In this document: one piece after another, positions 51,142-61,956 of the stretch | Layout of the letters: each line of letters opens with the position of its first letter | Position numbering within the stretch: position 1 is the stretch's first letter | Origin: Macrosoma leucophasiata | Taxonomy: Eukaryota; Arthropoda; Insecta; Lepidoptera; Hedylidae | Length of the DNA: 64,000 nucleotides | NCBI GenBank assembly: GCA_036365455.1 | Contig: JAWQUS010000017.1 | Location: 2,852,001-2,916,000 of the forward strand | Direction of reading: 5' to 3' | Translations under genes and position numbers: made by a program | Notes under the pieces: model-generated | What the model was told of the DNA's origin: nothing | Database searches by the model: none | The model's input: only the letters and a program-made list of their open reading frames with translations

Positions 51142-52104
51142 AAACTCAAACTCAAAAATTCATTTAATCACTTGGAAATAGTAGAATTTGCTTGTGATAG
51201 GTCAAATTACAAATATAAAATTAAAGCGAATAACAACTGATACGTTGATTAATATGTCAAAGTAAATAAATTAATAATAGTCCAAAAATACTTTATAATA
51301 AAAATAGGTATCAACAGAATGTTCCATACTCTCTTTTACAAACGGCAAGATAAGACTAAACAAAAAAAAATATGGGACATTTTTTGTCATTCACTGGCAG
51401 AGTTCCAAAGCCCACATTACTGAGAAAAAATCTGCCAAAACAAAACTCAGTAGGGTCTTTTCAAAATATGTTCCTTAAAACTATTTTCACAATATGACAC
51501 TTATAACTATGTTTTACAATATCAAGTACAGTGCACATTCATTTCACAAGATTATTGTTTAGTCTTGTGGAGCTAGACCAGCATTTGTCCAGGCATCTCT
51601 ATCCTTTAGATAGTCATCGAGTCTATAGTACGCATTTTTACATAGTGTGCGTTTAATACATGACTTGAATTTATTATCTGTAAGTTCAAGAATGTTGGAC
51701 GGAATTTTGTTATAAAACTGTATACAACATGTTAAGAAACATTTATGGGTTTTCGATAGGCAAAAACTTGGAAACACTAATTTATTTTTATTTCTGGTAT
51801 TATAAGTAGGTATATCATTAATTTTCTTAAATAAGTGCAAGTTTTTCCTAGCATACAATATATTTTCATAAATATATTGGCAAGGGACCGTCATTATATT
51901 TATTTGCTTGAATAATTCTTTCAAGGAGTCACGACTATTTAAGTTATATATCGCCCTAATAGCTCTCTTTTGTAATATAAATATTGAATCAATTTCAGCT
52001 GCCCGACCCCACAACAAAATACCGTAGGACATGACACTGTGAACACATAGTATAATATGTTGTGTTTCACAAGACAAAGTAGAGGTTGTCACAGAGGAAT
52101 TCAA
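51142..52104 (-). mobile_element. 5'-truncated LINE, Jockey/CR1-like
   Basis: Holds the C-terminal reverse-transcriptase frame at 51,559-52,104 and about 415 bp of 3' untranslated sequence ending in a TTTGAGTTTGAG-type tail at 51,142. A related 3' end lies at 9680-9905 and 10,511-10,580. Confidence 0.78.
51559..52104 (-). pseudogene. reverse transcriptase C-terminal region of a LINE
   Basis: A 181-residue open frame with no catalytic YxDD core. The N-terminal part contains HSVMSYGILLWGRAAEIDSI then FILQKRAIRAIYNL, the conserved 'YG(I/L)LLWG ... LQKR(A/C)IR' block just after the palm domain in Jockey/CR1-type LINEs. Later come TYNTRNKNKLVFP and IQFYNKIPSNI, matching the usual 'NTR ... YNKIP' block, then a C-terminal LDDYLKD. 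The frame is intact but starts in mid-protein, as expected of a 5'-truncated insertion. Nothing suggests host use. Confidence 0.85.
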
Positions 52105-53117
52105 ACTTACAGGTACACTTCATGTCGAATTTCAACCATTAGGCGACCACTTTCATACAAATACATCCTAAAACCTAATTACTAAAAGATTTATTTTCGT
52201 TGTTATTACAATTAAAATTGATCTGCTTAGGCAGATAAAGAATAATAGATAAAAGAAAATAAATAAAGGAGAAGAAGTAGCTTTCTTCTTATTAGAGTGT
52301 TTATGGAACTTCCTTATTTATAGACTTGAAAATTTAACTCGTCACATTTTAAAATGATCCGTATGGCGAAGTTGGTGATCTTAATAGAGTGAGAGGTTTT
52401 TCCATTCAAAATGTACAGCTAAAATGTGAAAATTTAATTGTTATTTATAAATAATGTTTGAAATAAATTTGTTAATAAGAATGCAACTTTAAAATTCACC
52501 GGAGTAGATTTTAAAGAAAAGGGCTATTTTTCTCACGGTATATAGGCCATATAGGCTTGCTCGCGGGTTAGTGCACTAAATAGCTTCGTCATTCTAGCAA
52601 AGCTTCAAACTGGTAAAACAAGTCCTTTGTAGCAAAGTATATGCAGACGAAATCGCAAGCAAAAGCTAGTATACTTACAGTATTCATAAGTCATATCGTA
52701 TAAGTGACGGAACGTTATCTTATGCTGGGAGATTTGCCAATGCAACTGCTTGAATCGTGAAAATATGTTTTGGAGGTGTTTTAAACTAAAATGTTTTCTA
52801 TAAACTATGTCTACATTTTAGAAACGAATTAAAGCTATTTTAAATAAACAAACTTGCTTCAATGAATCTAAATCTACTAATCTACTTTAAGATCTATAAT
52901 ATTAAAAGATCACGGTGTAGATTTAAGGAATTTAGGTGAAATCCAAAGCATCTTAGCCGACACTCAACCGATTAGTAAAATGCTTTGCAATGGTATATGT
53001 AATATTATAAATTCTTTATTAGGTGACATTAATTAGCAAGCACGGGGCTGGCATAGTAAAGTAAAAAAAAATATAGACAAAAAAAAAAATCTAAGTAAGT
53101 GACGGATTTGCAAATTT
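52105..53117. other. no gene; second unit of a local duplication
   Basis: 52,683-52,798 (GGAACGTTATCTTATGCTGG GAGATTTGCCAATGC) pairs with 50,784. 52,555-52,680 looks like a decayed RTE-like end (GCTTGCTCGCGGGTTAGTG ... GACGAAATCGCAAGC). Confidence 0.4.
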
Positions 53118-53172
53118 TATGTTGCTATGTCTCTCTAATAGTTATAACGGGGCCATATATTAGCATTTAACA
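53118..53172 (-). mobile_element. SINE-A scrap, older subfamily
   Basis: TTGCTATGTCTCTCTAATAG TTATAACGGGGCCATATATT AGCATTTAAC. Confidence 0.55.
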
Positions 53173-53448
53173 TACGAGGCCATTGTCTTGTTTTAATTTA
53201 AGCATCAATATAATTTTATAATAGGACTTTCTTACTTATTTTTACAGTTGACTTTTAAACGTCAATTGCCTAATGGGATCAGGCAAAGAAGTCTTCTTTA
53301 AAAAAATGTATGTCATAGTTGTTTTAAAATTGTAATATATGTAGGTACCTATGAGATAAATAAATAAAAATATAGAGGATTTAGGAAATAAATAAAAAAG
53401 TGTGATAATAATTAAATACAGAAATATTATACATACGCTTTTACACAA

Positions 53449-53732
53449 TTGACGCCATCGCCTCTAAAAACCACCGCCAGCACCAGCAACGCCACCAACA
53501 CCACCACCAGAGTTTACCAACAACACCTACGCCACCAACGACGTCAACGAAATCCGAAAGACGTCCATCCGTCTCCGCTGGACAAAACCTTTCCCGAAGA
53601 TGCTCCTAAAAGTGTTGTGCGTCATAAGGAAAGAATATGCCATAATTGCCACGCTTGGCATGGTGAATAGTGATCATAGCGGCGATTGTTCTATGCCGGG
53701 ACGCTGCTATGCTTTATGTTACTAACAGAGAA
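53449..53732 (+). repeat. unclassified Lepidoptera-type repeat with (ACC)n-like start
   Basis: CACCAGCAACGCCACCAACA CCACCACC is low complexity. 53,566-53,710 (CCATCCGTCTCCGCTGGACA AAACC ... GTGTTGTGCGTCATAAGG ... CATAATTGCCACGCTTGGC) resembles part of 30,085-30,180. The 73-codon frame over it is not a convincing gene. Confidence 0.5.
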
Positions 53733-54148
53733 AAAACCCGGCCATGTGCGAGTCGAACTCGTGCACGAAGGGTTCCGTACAAAAATGGCATTAAAAATAC
53801 GTTTGTTAGAAGGTAATATACAACATAAGACCTAAAAATTCTGTGAAAATTTATAGCGTCTACTTGCTACCGTTATTGATATCGAGCAAAAAATATACGA
53901 AAAAAACACGTTTAATGTATGTCGCCTTGGACCCCTAAATATTTTCATTTTCTTATTTTTAGTATTTAATTTTGTCGTCTTAGCGGTAACAGAAATGCAT
54001 GATTTGCAAAAGCTTTTTAGCTTTCTAGCTGTCACTGTTTATGAGATACAGCCTGGTGACAGACAGACGGATGGACGGGCAGACAGACAGACAGCGGCGG
54101 TTTAGTAATAGGGTCCGTTTTTACCTTTTAGATACGGCACCCTAAAAA
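53733..54148 (-). mobile_element. element F, diverged copy
   Basis: On the minus strand: TTTTTTAGGGTGCCGTATCT at the start, a GTCTGTCTGTCTG run, then TTGTACGGAACCCTTCGTGC ACGAGTTCGACTCGCACATG GCCGGGTTTTTTC at the end. The same plan as the other F copies but a different subfamily. Confidence 0.65.
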
Positions 54149-54462
54149 AGACAAGATAGATACAGAATAGTTTTAAAATGTTCGATAATAGGTACATGAT
54201 TCTTTAAACTGTTGTAACTTTTTTATTTCGGAACCGATTAACATGAAAAGAACACTAAATGTTAAGTGAAACTTACCACAATATATTAGTGAAAACCACA
54301 AATCGAATAAGCCGTTTCTGATATTAGCTTTCACAAACACACAGACAAGCAGACATTTTTCGGGGATAAAAAGTACCCAGTGTTGTGCGCCAAAGGTTAA
54401 AGTATAATCATACCATGTTTTATTGTAATCGGACCGGTAGTTTTTATGAGATGCTTGAACAA

Positions 54463-54490
54463 ACAGACAGACAGACAGACAAAAAAAAAT
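54463..54490. repeat. (ACAG)n microsatellite
   Basis: AACAGACAGACAGACAGACA followed by an A run. Confidence 0.9.
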
Positions 54491-54594
54491 CTAATCACTT
54501 ATTTGTGTTCGATATCGATCTAGTAACATCCCCTGGTATTTATTTTTTCAATATTTTCAATGTACAGAATTTACACTTCTACAGATTTATATAT

Positions 54595-54666
54595 AAGTAC
54601 ATGAATATTTTCAAATTGTGCAAAAGCATATCTGCTTTTGCACAATTTGAAAATATTCATGTACTT
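54595..54666. repeat. perfect hairpin, 34-bp arms, 4-bp loop
   Basis: AAGTACATGAATATTTTCAA ATTGTGCAAAAGCA, loop TATC, then the exact reverse complement. No mismatch. Confidence 0.97.
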
Positions 54667-54708
54667 GCAAAGATAGAGAGACATTAAGCACAATTAGCTC
54701 TTTCCATA

Positions 54709-54952
54709 GTTTTTTTTATGTTATGGAAGTGGCAAACAAGCCTGCAGTTCTCATTCATGTTAAGTGATGACTGCAGCCTATAGACACCCACACAAAGACC
54801 AAGGACAAAATGCAGATGCGTTACTACTCCTGAGGCCTAAGGTGTTATGCCACTGTGCCGGAAATCACAGGGCCGTACATTACCACCTGACCGGAACACG
54901 ATAGTGCTGAACACTACCATTTAGCGGCAAGTATCGTATATTAGGTAATGTA
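54709..54952 (-). mobile_element. SINE-A lacking the 5' end
   Basis: TTTTTTTATGTTATGGAAGT to AAGTATCGTATATTAGGTAA TG; the CGCCCGCGAGCTCC head is missing. Confidence 0.92.
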
Positions 54953-56417
54953 TGCACAAGAGCTAGTATTATAATGATGTATAAATCGTTACAAGCCCAA
55001 ATTCTGAAATAAACTTTGAACCACATAAATAGTCTTCACTTGAACAAAACATCACACGAGAATCAAACAACGTATCTTCAAAGTAAACACACAAAAACAT
55101 TGTTTCGTCGCAAAGCGTAAATTCAGCAACATAAACTTCCAACCAGTAATGTAAGCAAAGTTAAGAATCAAAGTCGATATATCTTTTGAATAAATCCATG
55201 TAACTCACTCGCGAGTTTCGTCGCTTAGCGTCATTTTAGCGGCCCCAAACTTTCGCACTGAAGGCTTTAAGGATGATTAATGTAATTTTAATGGCATATT
55301 GTTTATAACGATACCGGGCCGTCTTTTATTAATGCGGATCTTGATATCGTCTAAATATATTTTGCACTTTCCAGATTGGATAACATTAGGGTGCTTGTGG
55401 GTTAAGATGACGCTTTGGGACGTGTAAAGCTATTTTAAATTTTGTTTTGTCATGTTTTAAAGATAATTTCAAAAATACTCGCGTTTAATCCTAATTTCAC
55501 TGATTTTATGAACTTGGTCGTGACGCTATAAGATATATTTTCATGGTGCAAACTGTAAAATGAGCGAGTTTTAACAACACGGTTTAGACAATATGGACCC
55601 TAGTTTAAAGGTTTTCGTACTTTAAAATCACAAAATGTATGATCGTTGTTTGGAGTAATTGAGAACTGTATTGTGGGATAAAGATCGTCAGGCAGGCCTT
55701 ATTGTGAATATTTCAATTTTTTTTTAATTTTTTTAATAAATAATTAAGAAACAAAATGAGTAAAAAGCACTTGTCTAAATCTATCTATTGTTTATATTTT
55801 AATATTTTTAAATTTTTATTTAAATTTCAAATCTGTCTATTTAAATAATCTATTTATACTCTTCGTCTCAAAAAAAAATTAAGAATAGCCGAACTTCAGC
55901 ACAGTTTAAGTTAAGCTAAGCTAAGCTACCTTTTTCGTTCGGCGATTGCCTGGTGAAGTAGACTAAGTAGTCGAGACGAGTCGCCTTCATACAAAAATTA
56001 AAAAAAGAAAACATTTAAATCGAATTGTCAGATATAGAAACTGGACGGCTTAAACTTTTGAGGTCAATACATCAATGGTAATTTGATTGCATGATCTGTC
56101 CGAGTTAGTACAGTTATGTCAAACATTATTCCATTATGTATGATTTAAGCGAATCCGACGTGATTCAGTCAATAGTTATGGGGCAATAAATAAATTAGGT
56201 TCCTTTTATTACGAAGAGTTATGGTTTAAAGTTAGTTGGTAGAAATAAGGAGGCCAAGGGAACGTTCGAAACATATTTATATGATAATTAGAAACTCGAT
56301 CCAATTTTTGACGTGATTTTTGAAATAAAGCAATTTTGAAACAAAGAAATTGATGATCATTAATTTCGAAGTAGATAACCGGCAAAAATGGAGATATTGA
56401 ACAGTATTAGAACTTAC
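54953..56417. other. no gene recognised; mostly repeat-free
   Basis: 55,220-55,440 (TAGCGTCATTTTAGCGGCCC ... ACGATACCGGGCCGTC ... ATCTTGATATCGTC) is less AT-biased and matches no repeat family in the window. AAGCTAAGCTAAGCTA at about 55,913 is a short tandem. No protein frame. Confidence 0.4.
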
Positions 56418-56480
56418 CCACTACGCGACCCTTCGAATCAAACGGTCATCTCCCACCGCTGGACTAAAAGTGTCGTCAAT
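56418..56480 (-). mobile_element. SINE-B, tRNA head fragment
   Basis: On the minus strand GACGACACTTTTAGTCCAGC GGTGGGAGATGACCGTTTGA TTCGAAGGGTCGCG; box B and the body are missing. Confidence 0.75.
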
Positions 56481-57340
56481 AATAAATAATACAGTAAGGC
56501 AGTCAAAAATATTTTGATAAATTGAGGTCCTTTGTAATAACTTTTATAAAAAAGTCCCATAACGCGTTTATTCATATTTTTCCAATTTTGGTCGAATTTC
56601 ATTCAAACGTTTTGCCGAAAAATAGGTTCAGAAATCCCAGTGTTGATGAAAAGATAAAAAAATATTTGAAAAATTTGTGAGTAAAACTGAAATATATAGC
56701 TCACATACTATTTATTTTGGTTTAACAAACATAAGATAAATCCGAAAACTAGTTTTATTTCCATCAGTGTAGCTGTAAGCTAGTAGCTAGCGAAAACATA
56801 AACACATACTATACCTATTTATTATTTATGTATATATAACAGAAAACATTTACTTACCAAATCTTTAGTCCTAATAGTTTCGAAAAAAAATGGCCGTGCT
56901 ATACCAACAAACGAATAGACAGACAAAACGAATCTTTAAGGGTTGGTTTTTGCCATTCGGCTACGGAACCTAAAAAAATATGTTGAATTCCTTTTACTAA
57001 TACATTAAAGCAAGCATAAACTGTTACGTTATTTATAACCACAAAACTAAATTTTCAAACTGATTTGAAAAGTAATAAACTCGACGGATACAGTTTCTAA
57101 TTTAATTTGAAAAAAAAGGAACGTCCGCCATATTGGGAACGAAGGAGGCCGGAAATTAAAGTTGACTTCATCCCCGAGGCGTACCTTTGTCGGTTTTGTT
57201 TGGTTTTTTATTAATTTCCACAGTATAGTACTTGTTATAATGTGAACGGAAATGCAGCGTAATGAGTCTATTTCTTATTTCTTGTTGATGTAGCATGCTA
57301 TGGTGTATGCACACAGAAATCTAATAATACGACGATAGAA
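56481..57340. other. no gene; possible element F end
   Basis: 56,910-56,975 (AGACAGACAAAACG ... TTTTTGCCATTCGGCTACGG AACCTAAAAAAA) looks like an F-type start in reverse. 57,110-57,235 (CGTCCGCCATATTGGGAACG AAGGAGGCCGG) is less AT-biased and unassigned. Confidence 0.4.
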
Positions 57341-57615
57341 GTGGTGGTGGAGCTCCAGCGACGGAGTTCGCGGGCGAGGCATTACCTATACTTGCCGCTA
57401 AATGGTAGTGTTCAGCATTATCGTGTTCCGGTCAGGTGGTCATGTACGGCCCTGTAATTTCCGGCACAGAGGCATAACACCTTAGGCCTCAGGAGTGGCA
57501 ACGCATATGCATTTTGACCTCTTGTCATTGTGTATGTGTCTATAGGCTGCAGTCATCACTTATCATCAATGTGAACTGCATGGTTGTTTGCCACTTTTAT
57601 TACATAAAAAAAAAA
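57341..57615 (+). mobile_element. SINE-A, near full length
   Basis: GTGGTGGTGGAGCTCCAGCG to TTATTACATAAAAAAAAAA, with GTAGGCACCACCG deleted to GAGG. Confidence 0.93.
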
Positions 57616-57832
57616 GTTTATAGTAATTTTTAAACAAAAGTTCGGCTCGTCTCGGCCGCTACCAGAGCACGTTCGTTTCGTTCGCTCGGCTCGCGTGCTT
57701 TTTTACATACAACCTGACCTAACCAATTTTTTTCTAGGAGACGCCATAGCAGTCACTTGTAAGTCTTAATTTAGAACATGAAAACGATCTGAGGTGACAC
57801 GTACTTACTTACAAAAGATTTTTGCTGTACAA

Positions 57833-58042
57833 ATAATTCGACTGCAGCAATTAACATAGTCGGAACAACATTTTGACCAATTTTGTTTTATTGCATTAGA
57901 AGTCTTAGAATGTCCATAATAAAAATGTAAAAAATGTTGTCCTAGCATATCCATAATATGGACATTCTATGACTTCTAATGCAAGAAAACAAAATTGGTC
58001 AAAATGTAGTTCCGACTATGTTAATTGCTGCAGTCGAATTAT
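57833..58042. repeat. inverted repeat, 86-bp arms, 38-bp spacer
   Basis: Arms 57,833-57,918 and 57,957-58,042 (ATAATTCGACTGCAGCAATT AACATAGTCGGAAC ...) pair at constant sum 115,875 with a few mismatches and no indel. This is either a foldback MITE or an inverted duplication. ATA beside both ends is too short to decide. Confidence 0.92.
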
Positions 58043-58115
58043 ACTACTTTAACTTTCGGCACCCTAACCCATTGAGCTACTTAACCGCTAGTGGCACTCT
58101 ATACTCTATATTTTC

Positions 58116-58407
58116 ATTGGTGGTAGAGCTCCAGTGACGGAGCTCGCGGGCGTAGGCACCACCGCATTACCTGATTTACTTGCCGCTAAATGGTAGTGTT
58201 CAGCACTATCGTGTTCCGGTCAGGTGGTAATGTACGGCCCTGTAATTTCCGGCACAGAGGCATAACACCTTAGGCCTCAGGAGTGGTAACGCATTTGCAT
58301 TTTGACCTTGGTCTTTGTGTGGGTGTCTATTGGCTGCAGTCATCACTTAACATCAATGTGAACTGCATGCTTGTTTGCCACTTCAATTACATAAAAAAAA
58401 AAAAAAA
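58116..58407 (+). mobile_element. SINE-A, full length
   Basis: ATTGGTGGTAGAGCTCCAGT to CAATTACATA plus about 15 A. Confidence 0.95.
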
Positions 58408-58616
58408 TACACTTCCTACGATTTATATATTCCATTAGTAAACAGTGATGATGGATATCATAGTAATTTCAATAGAAACCGCTGGAAAATATGTTTTCGA
58501 CGTCTGGGAAATCTTGCTTGCCTAGTGTTTGATATAGTTGATATTAAACATATCGGTTATTGATTGTTGTGTTTCCTTAGCGATTTCAAGTTATTTATGT
58601 TTTGAGTGCTTTTTTT

Positions 58617-58905
58617 TTAATTTTTTTTTATGTAAAGGATGTGGCAAACAAGCATGCAGTTCACATTGATGTTAAGTGATGACTGCAGCCTATAGACACC
58701 CACACAAAGACCGAGGTCAAATGCATATGCGTTACCACTCCTGAGGCCTAAGGTGTTATGCCTCTGTGCCGGAAATTACAGAGCCGTACATTACCACCTG
58801 ACCGGAACACGATAATGCTGAACACTACCATTTAGCGGCAAGTATATTAGGTAATGCGGTGGTGCCTACGCCCGCGAGCTCCGTCACTGGAGCTCTACCA
58901 CCAGT
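58617..58905 (-). mobile_element. SINE-A, full length
   Basis: Poly-T then ATGTAAAGGATGTGGCAAAC to CTCTACCACCAGT. Confidence 0.95.
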
Positions 58906-59600
58906 AAATGTATGCTTACCAAGTAGTCGCAATGTTTCCATATTTACATTGACCGAGAACTTAGAGCTTAGAATTGTAAGGTTACAATTGTCAGACCTGA
59001 GGTTTCTGGTTCGATCCGCGTGTCAAAAACTGGTTGCCTGTAAAGTCGGTTTTACGGGCGAAGATTTTACGTGACAACGTCTTTTTCTCGGTAGAAAGGC
59101 ATTCGCCGGTCCGGCAGGCCTCTCTCTCGTCGGTGACTCATCGTTACGTTACCGGGCGTTACACTTTTTCATGAGTGACTCAAAACGAGTGAGTCAAACG
59201 AGTGAGTCAAAACTTTTTTTTATATGCCTGTGGACTTTTTTCTAGATCTAAGAAGTCTTCTCAAAGAAAAAATATTGGACCGTACATTGTATAGTTGAAT
59301 CTCATAGGGTTTTGGCAGAGTCTTCGATGAAAACTCCCAGGTGGCTTAATTTTTTCCTACACCACTTCTATTTATTGTTATTACAATAAATTTACACAAA
59401 ACTAACAAATTATATGTATACACAACCCTTCCTTGTGAATCACTCTATCTATTGGTGAAAATCGCATGATGAAATCCGTACAAGTAGGCAATGTTTGAGT
59501 TTATCGCGAACAGACAGATAGACAGACACGGCGGGGACTTTGTCTCATAATAATATGTATCGATAGAATTGAAATGAAACGCAAAATATTGTTGTCTTTG
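58906..59600. other. no gene; AP-1-like motif cluster
   Basis: 58,985-59,070 (GACCTGAGGTTTCTGGTTCG ATCC ... TTTTACGTGACAACGTC) may be an old tRNA-SINE scrap with box B only. TGACTCA or TGAGTCA occurs at 59,134, 59,176, 59,190 and 59,203. Confidence 0.4.
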
Positions 59601-60027
59601 TATGCATGTATCTATGCATATGCCTCTGCCACCCCACTGAAAAAAAAACAGACGTGAAGTTATGTTTCTTAGCTTTAAAACGTTTTTCCACAGAACAGTA
59701 AGTGGTTTTCCCCATCACCAAAGTAATCCGGCTAATGACTCGACGTAGTAAGTGACGTAACAATAAATCTATGCAAGCAAACATTTCAAGTCCCCACCCG
59801 GTCCATAGCTTGATTAGAAATCGTTGGAGAATAGGCCCGGGGTGCCACAATTACTGTTGTTTTATATTTGAGTAATCTTACCCACGGGTGATTAATTAAT
59901 TTGAACATGCATGCATGTGCATGGTTTGTCTGTATAGTTATGTCCAAGGCGCAAAAAATGTATTCGGTGGAGGGTCGGGTAGATCAGACTTCTACTACCC
60001 GTAAGTTACCTTACGTCCGTTACACTT

Positions 60028-60092
60028 ACACACACACAAAACACACACACACACACACACACATACACACACACCACACACACACACACACA
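60028..60092. repeat. (CA)n microsatellite
   Basis: CACACAAAACACACACACAC and further CA repeats with small interruptions. Confidence 0.95.
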
Positions 60093-60207
60093 ATGATCTT
60101 TATTGAACACCGAACAGTAGATAAAGTACAATTTTTAGAGAAACACAAATGGCGACTTTCACTACGCGGCGATTTCTTCCATGTCACCAATTTTTAGCAT
60201 AATATAA

Positions 60208-60442
60208 TAGGTTGGGGAAAAAATCTTTTTGCATTATAGTATGTATGAACTTGTAATAAAATCTCTTTGGCTGTAGTATTTGTATCTGGCTGGTTTTGGT
60301 ATCATTGAAAGTTAAAATTTTAAAGAACATAATTCCAAATTCAAATTAGGCAAATGTGTGATTTTCATTTGTTTTTCGTACTGTCAAGATGAGTGAATCT
60401 AATGAAGAAATTCGATACATAAAAAACTTTTTCCCTAACCTA
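60208..60442 (+). mobile_element. internally deleted mariner element
   Basis: Ends GGTTGGGGAAAAAATC and (reverse) GGTTAGGGAAAAAGTTTTT, flanked by TA at 60,208-60,209 and 60,441-60,442, the mariner target. The interior keeps the untranslated leader and an ATG at 60,389 starting MSESNEEIRYI, then runs straight into the 3' terminal repeat. So all but the first dozen or so transposase codons are lost and the element cannot move itself. Confidence 0.82.
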
Positions 60443-60770
60443 ATAAATTAAATAGTATACTTATGTTTCTTAGCTTTAAAGCGTTTTCCCAATCACCAAA
60501 GTAACCCGGCTAATGACTCGACGTAGCAATTAAGTGACGTAACAATAAATCTATGCAAGCAAACATTCCGAGTCCCCACGCGGTCCATAGCTTGAATAGA
60601 AACCGTCGGAGAATAGACCCGGGGTCCCACAATTACTGTTGTTTTACATTTGGGAAATCTTACCCAATGGTGATTAAGATAGTTTGTCGTTTATTTATTG
60701 TGTAGTTGCCCCTTGTTCCCCAGTATCATTTGTTATGTGACAAAATAATTATAAATGTCGTCAGTTTTAC

Positions 60771-61055
60771 TTTTTTTTATGTAATAGAAGTGGCAAACAA
60801 GCATGCAGTTCACATTGATTATGAGTGGAGACTGCAGCCTATGGACACTTACACAAAGCCCGAATTCAAAATGCAGATGCGTTACCACTCCTGAGGCCTA
60901 AGGTGTTATTCCTCTGTGTCGGAAATTACAGGGCCGTACATTACCACCTGACCGGAACATGATAGAGCTGAACACCACCGTTTAGCGGCAAGTATATTAG
61001 GTAATGCGGTGGTGCCTACGCCCGCGAGCTCCGTCGCTGGAGTTCTACCACCACT
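60771..61055 (-). mobile_element. SINE-A, full length
   Basis: TTTTTTTTATGTAATAGAAG to GAGTTCTACCACCACT, several substitutions. Confidence 0.94.
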
Positions 61056-61640
61056 ATATAAATAATCGTGTGGTCAATTGCATTAAGCTATTGAGTTTAG
61101 TGAGCAGATAATTACTGCAAGAATTGATGTCTCCGTTACGATCAACAGTAACTAAAAAAAACTGTTTACCAGGGCGATATTTGTAGTTTCTCTGTTAGAT
61201 CGAATCGGAAAAGAGGAGATCCGCTTGAGAACTAAAATAGTCGATACCGAATGCGAGTGGCAGTGGACAGGGCATATAGCTTGAAGAACTGACGGTCATT
61301 AAATCAGAAAAGATTTTGAGTGGCGACCGCGTACCGGAAAACAAAGATTTTGTGGTGATGTCATGTCTATTACCGTGTTTACGTATGTGTACACGCAAGA
61401 GCGAGCGTGCGACTGGCCACTTCGGAAGGTACGCACACTGACATACCTACTGTACATGTACATATCATCACGTCTAACCACAACCTAAACCTAACCTAAA
61501 TCTAAAAAATACAGAAGTAATGTTAAAATCCGCAAATATAATTTCTACAATGTATAAAGCTCGCAAAAACCTGCGAAAACGTTAAAGGTAATGTTTGGCG
61601 GCTGTATATTCTAAAGATATTCACGAAAAGCTATTTACAC
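61056..61640. repeat. unassigned repeat, partner at 63.78 kb
   Basis: 61,365-61,470 (reverse: GTACATGTACAGTAGGTATG TCAGTGTGCGTACC ... CCAGTCGCACGC ... GTGTACACATACG) is an inverted relative of 63,800-63,905 (GTACATGTACGGTATGTTAG TGTGTGTGCC ... CCAGTCGCGCGG). 61,530-61,590 matches one arm of the hairpin at 33.6 kb. Confidence 0.5.
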
Positions 61641-61644
61641 CGTT

Positions 61645-61855
61645 TTAGGTAGCTTTTTATATTAACAGTGTTCTTTCTTTTTTTTTTTGTGTTTTAATGT
61701 CAATGATTTCATAAATGTTGTTTTTTTTTGTCGTACCAACCTACTTATATTTTAAATGTTTAATTTTTTTTCTATTGCTTTTTTATGCAGTACTTGATCG
61801 GCTGCGCCAATAAATGTTTTTTCTTCTTCTTTTTCTTCTTCTTCTTCGTTAAAAT
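61645..61855 (+). mobile_element. element P, plus-strand copy
   Basis: ATTAACAGTGTTCTTTCTTT ... TTGTCGTACCAACCTACTTA ... GATCGGCTGCGCCAATAAAT GTTTTTTC then (TTC)n. A frame on the other strand here is a low-complexity artefact. Confidence 0.85.
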
Positions 61856-61956
61856 TAACAAATTGTTCAATTGTTGATAGTTGTAGGCCTTTATTCGAGA
61901 AACTTCGAATACTACCTTTAGCCTGTATGTACATCCGATAACTTTGTGTCTTTGTA

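Larger units (their letters stand above)
59601..60690 (+). repeat. local duplication, two units about 0.8 kb apart
   Basis: 59,658-59,895 (TATGTTTCTTAGCTTTAAAA CG ... TCCGGCTAATGACTCGACGT AGTAAGTGACGTAACAATAA ATCTATGCAAGCAAAC ... CACAATTACTGTTGTTTTA) recurs at 60,461-60,680. The unit 1 left edge is joined to a SINE-C-like scrap (59,601-59,657). Confidence 0.9.

Noticed and set aside
53449..53670. A 73-codon frame with CHNCHAW, suggesting a zinc-binding peptide
   Set aside because: It overlies low-complexity ACC repeats and a dispersed repeat also seen near 30.1 kb.
60028..60197. A threonine/histidine-rich protein over the CA repeat
   Set aside because: Microsatellite artefact; nothing recognisable outside the repeat.
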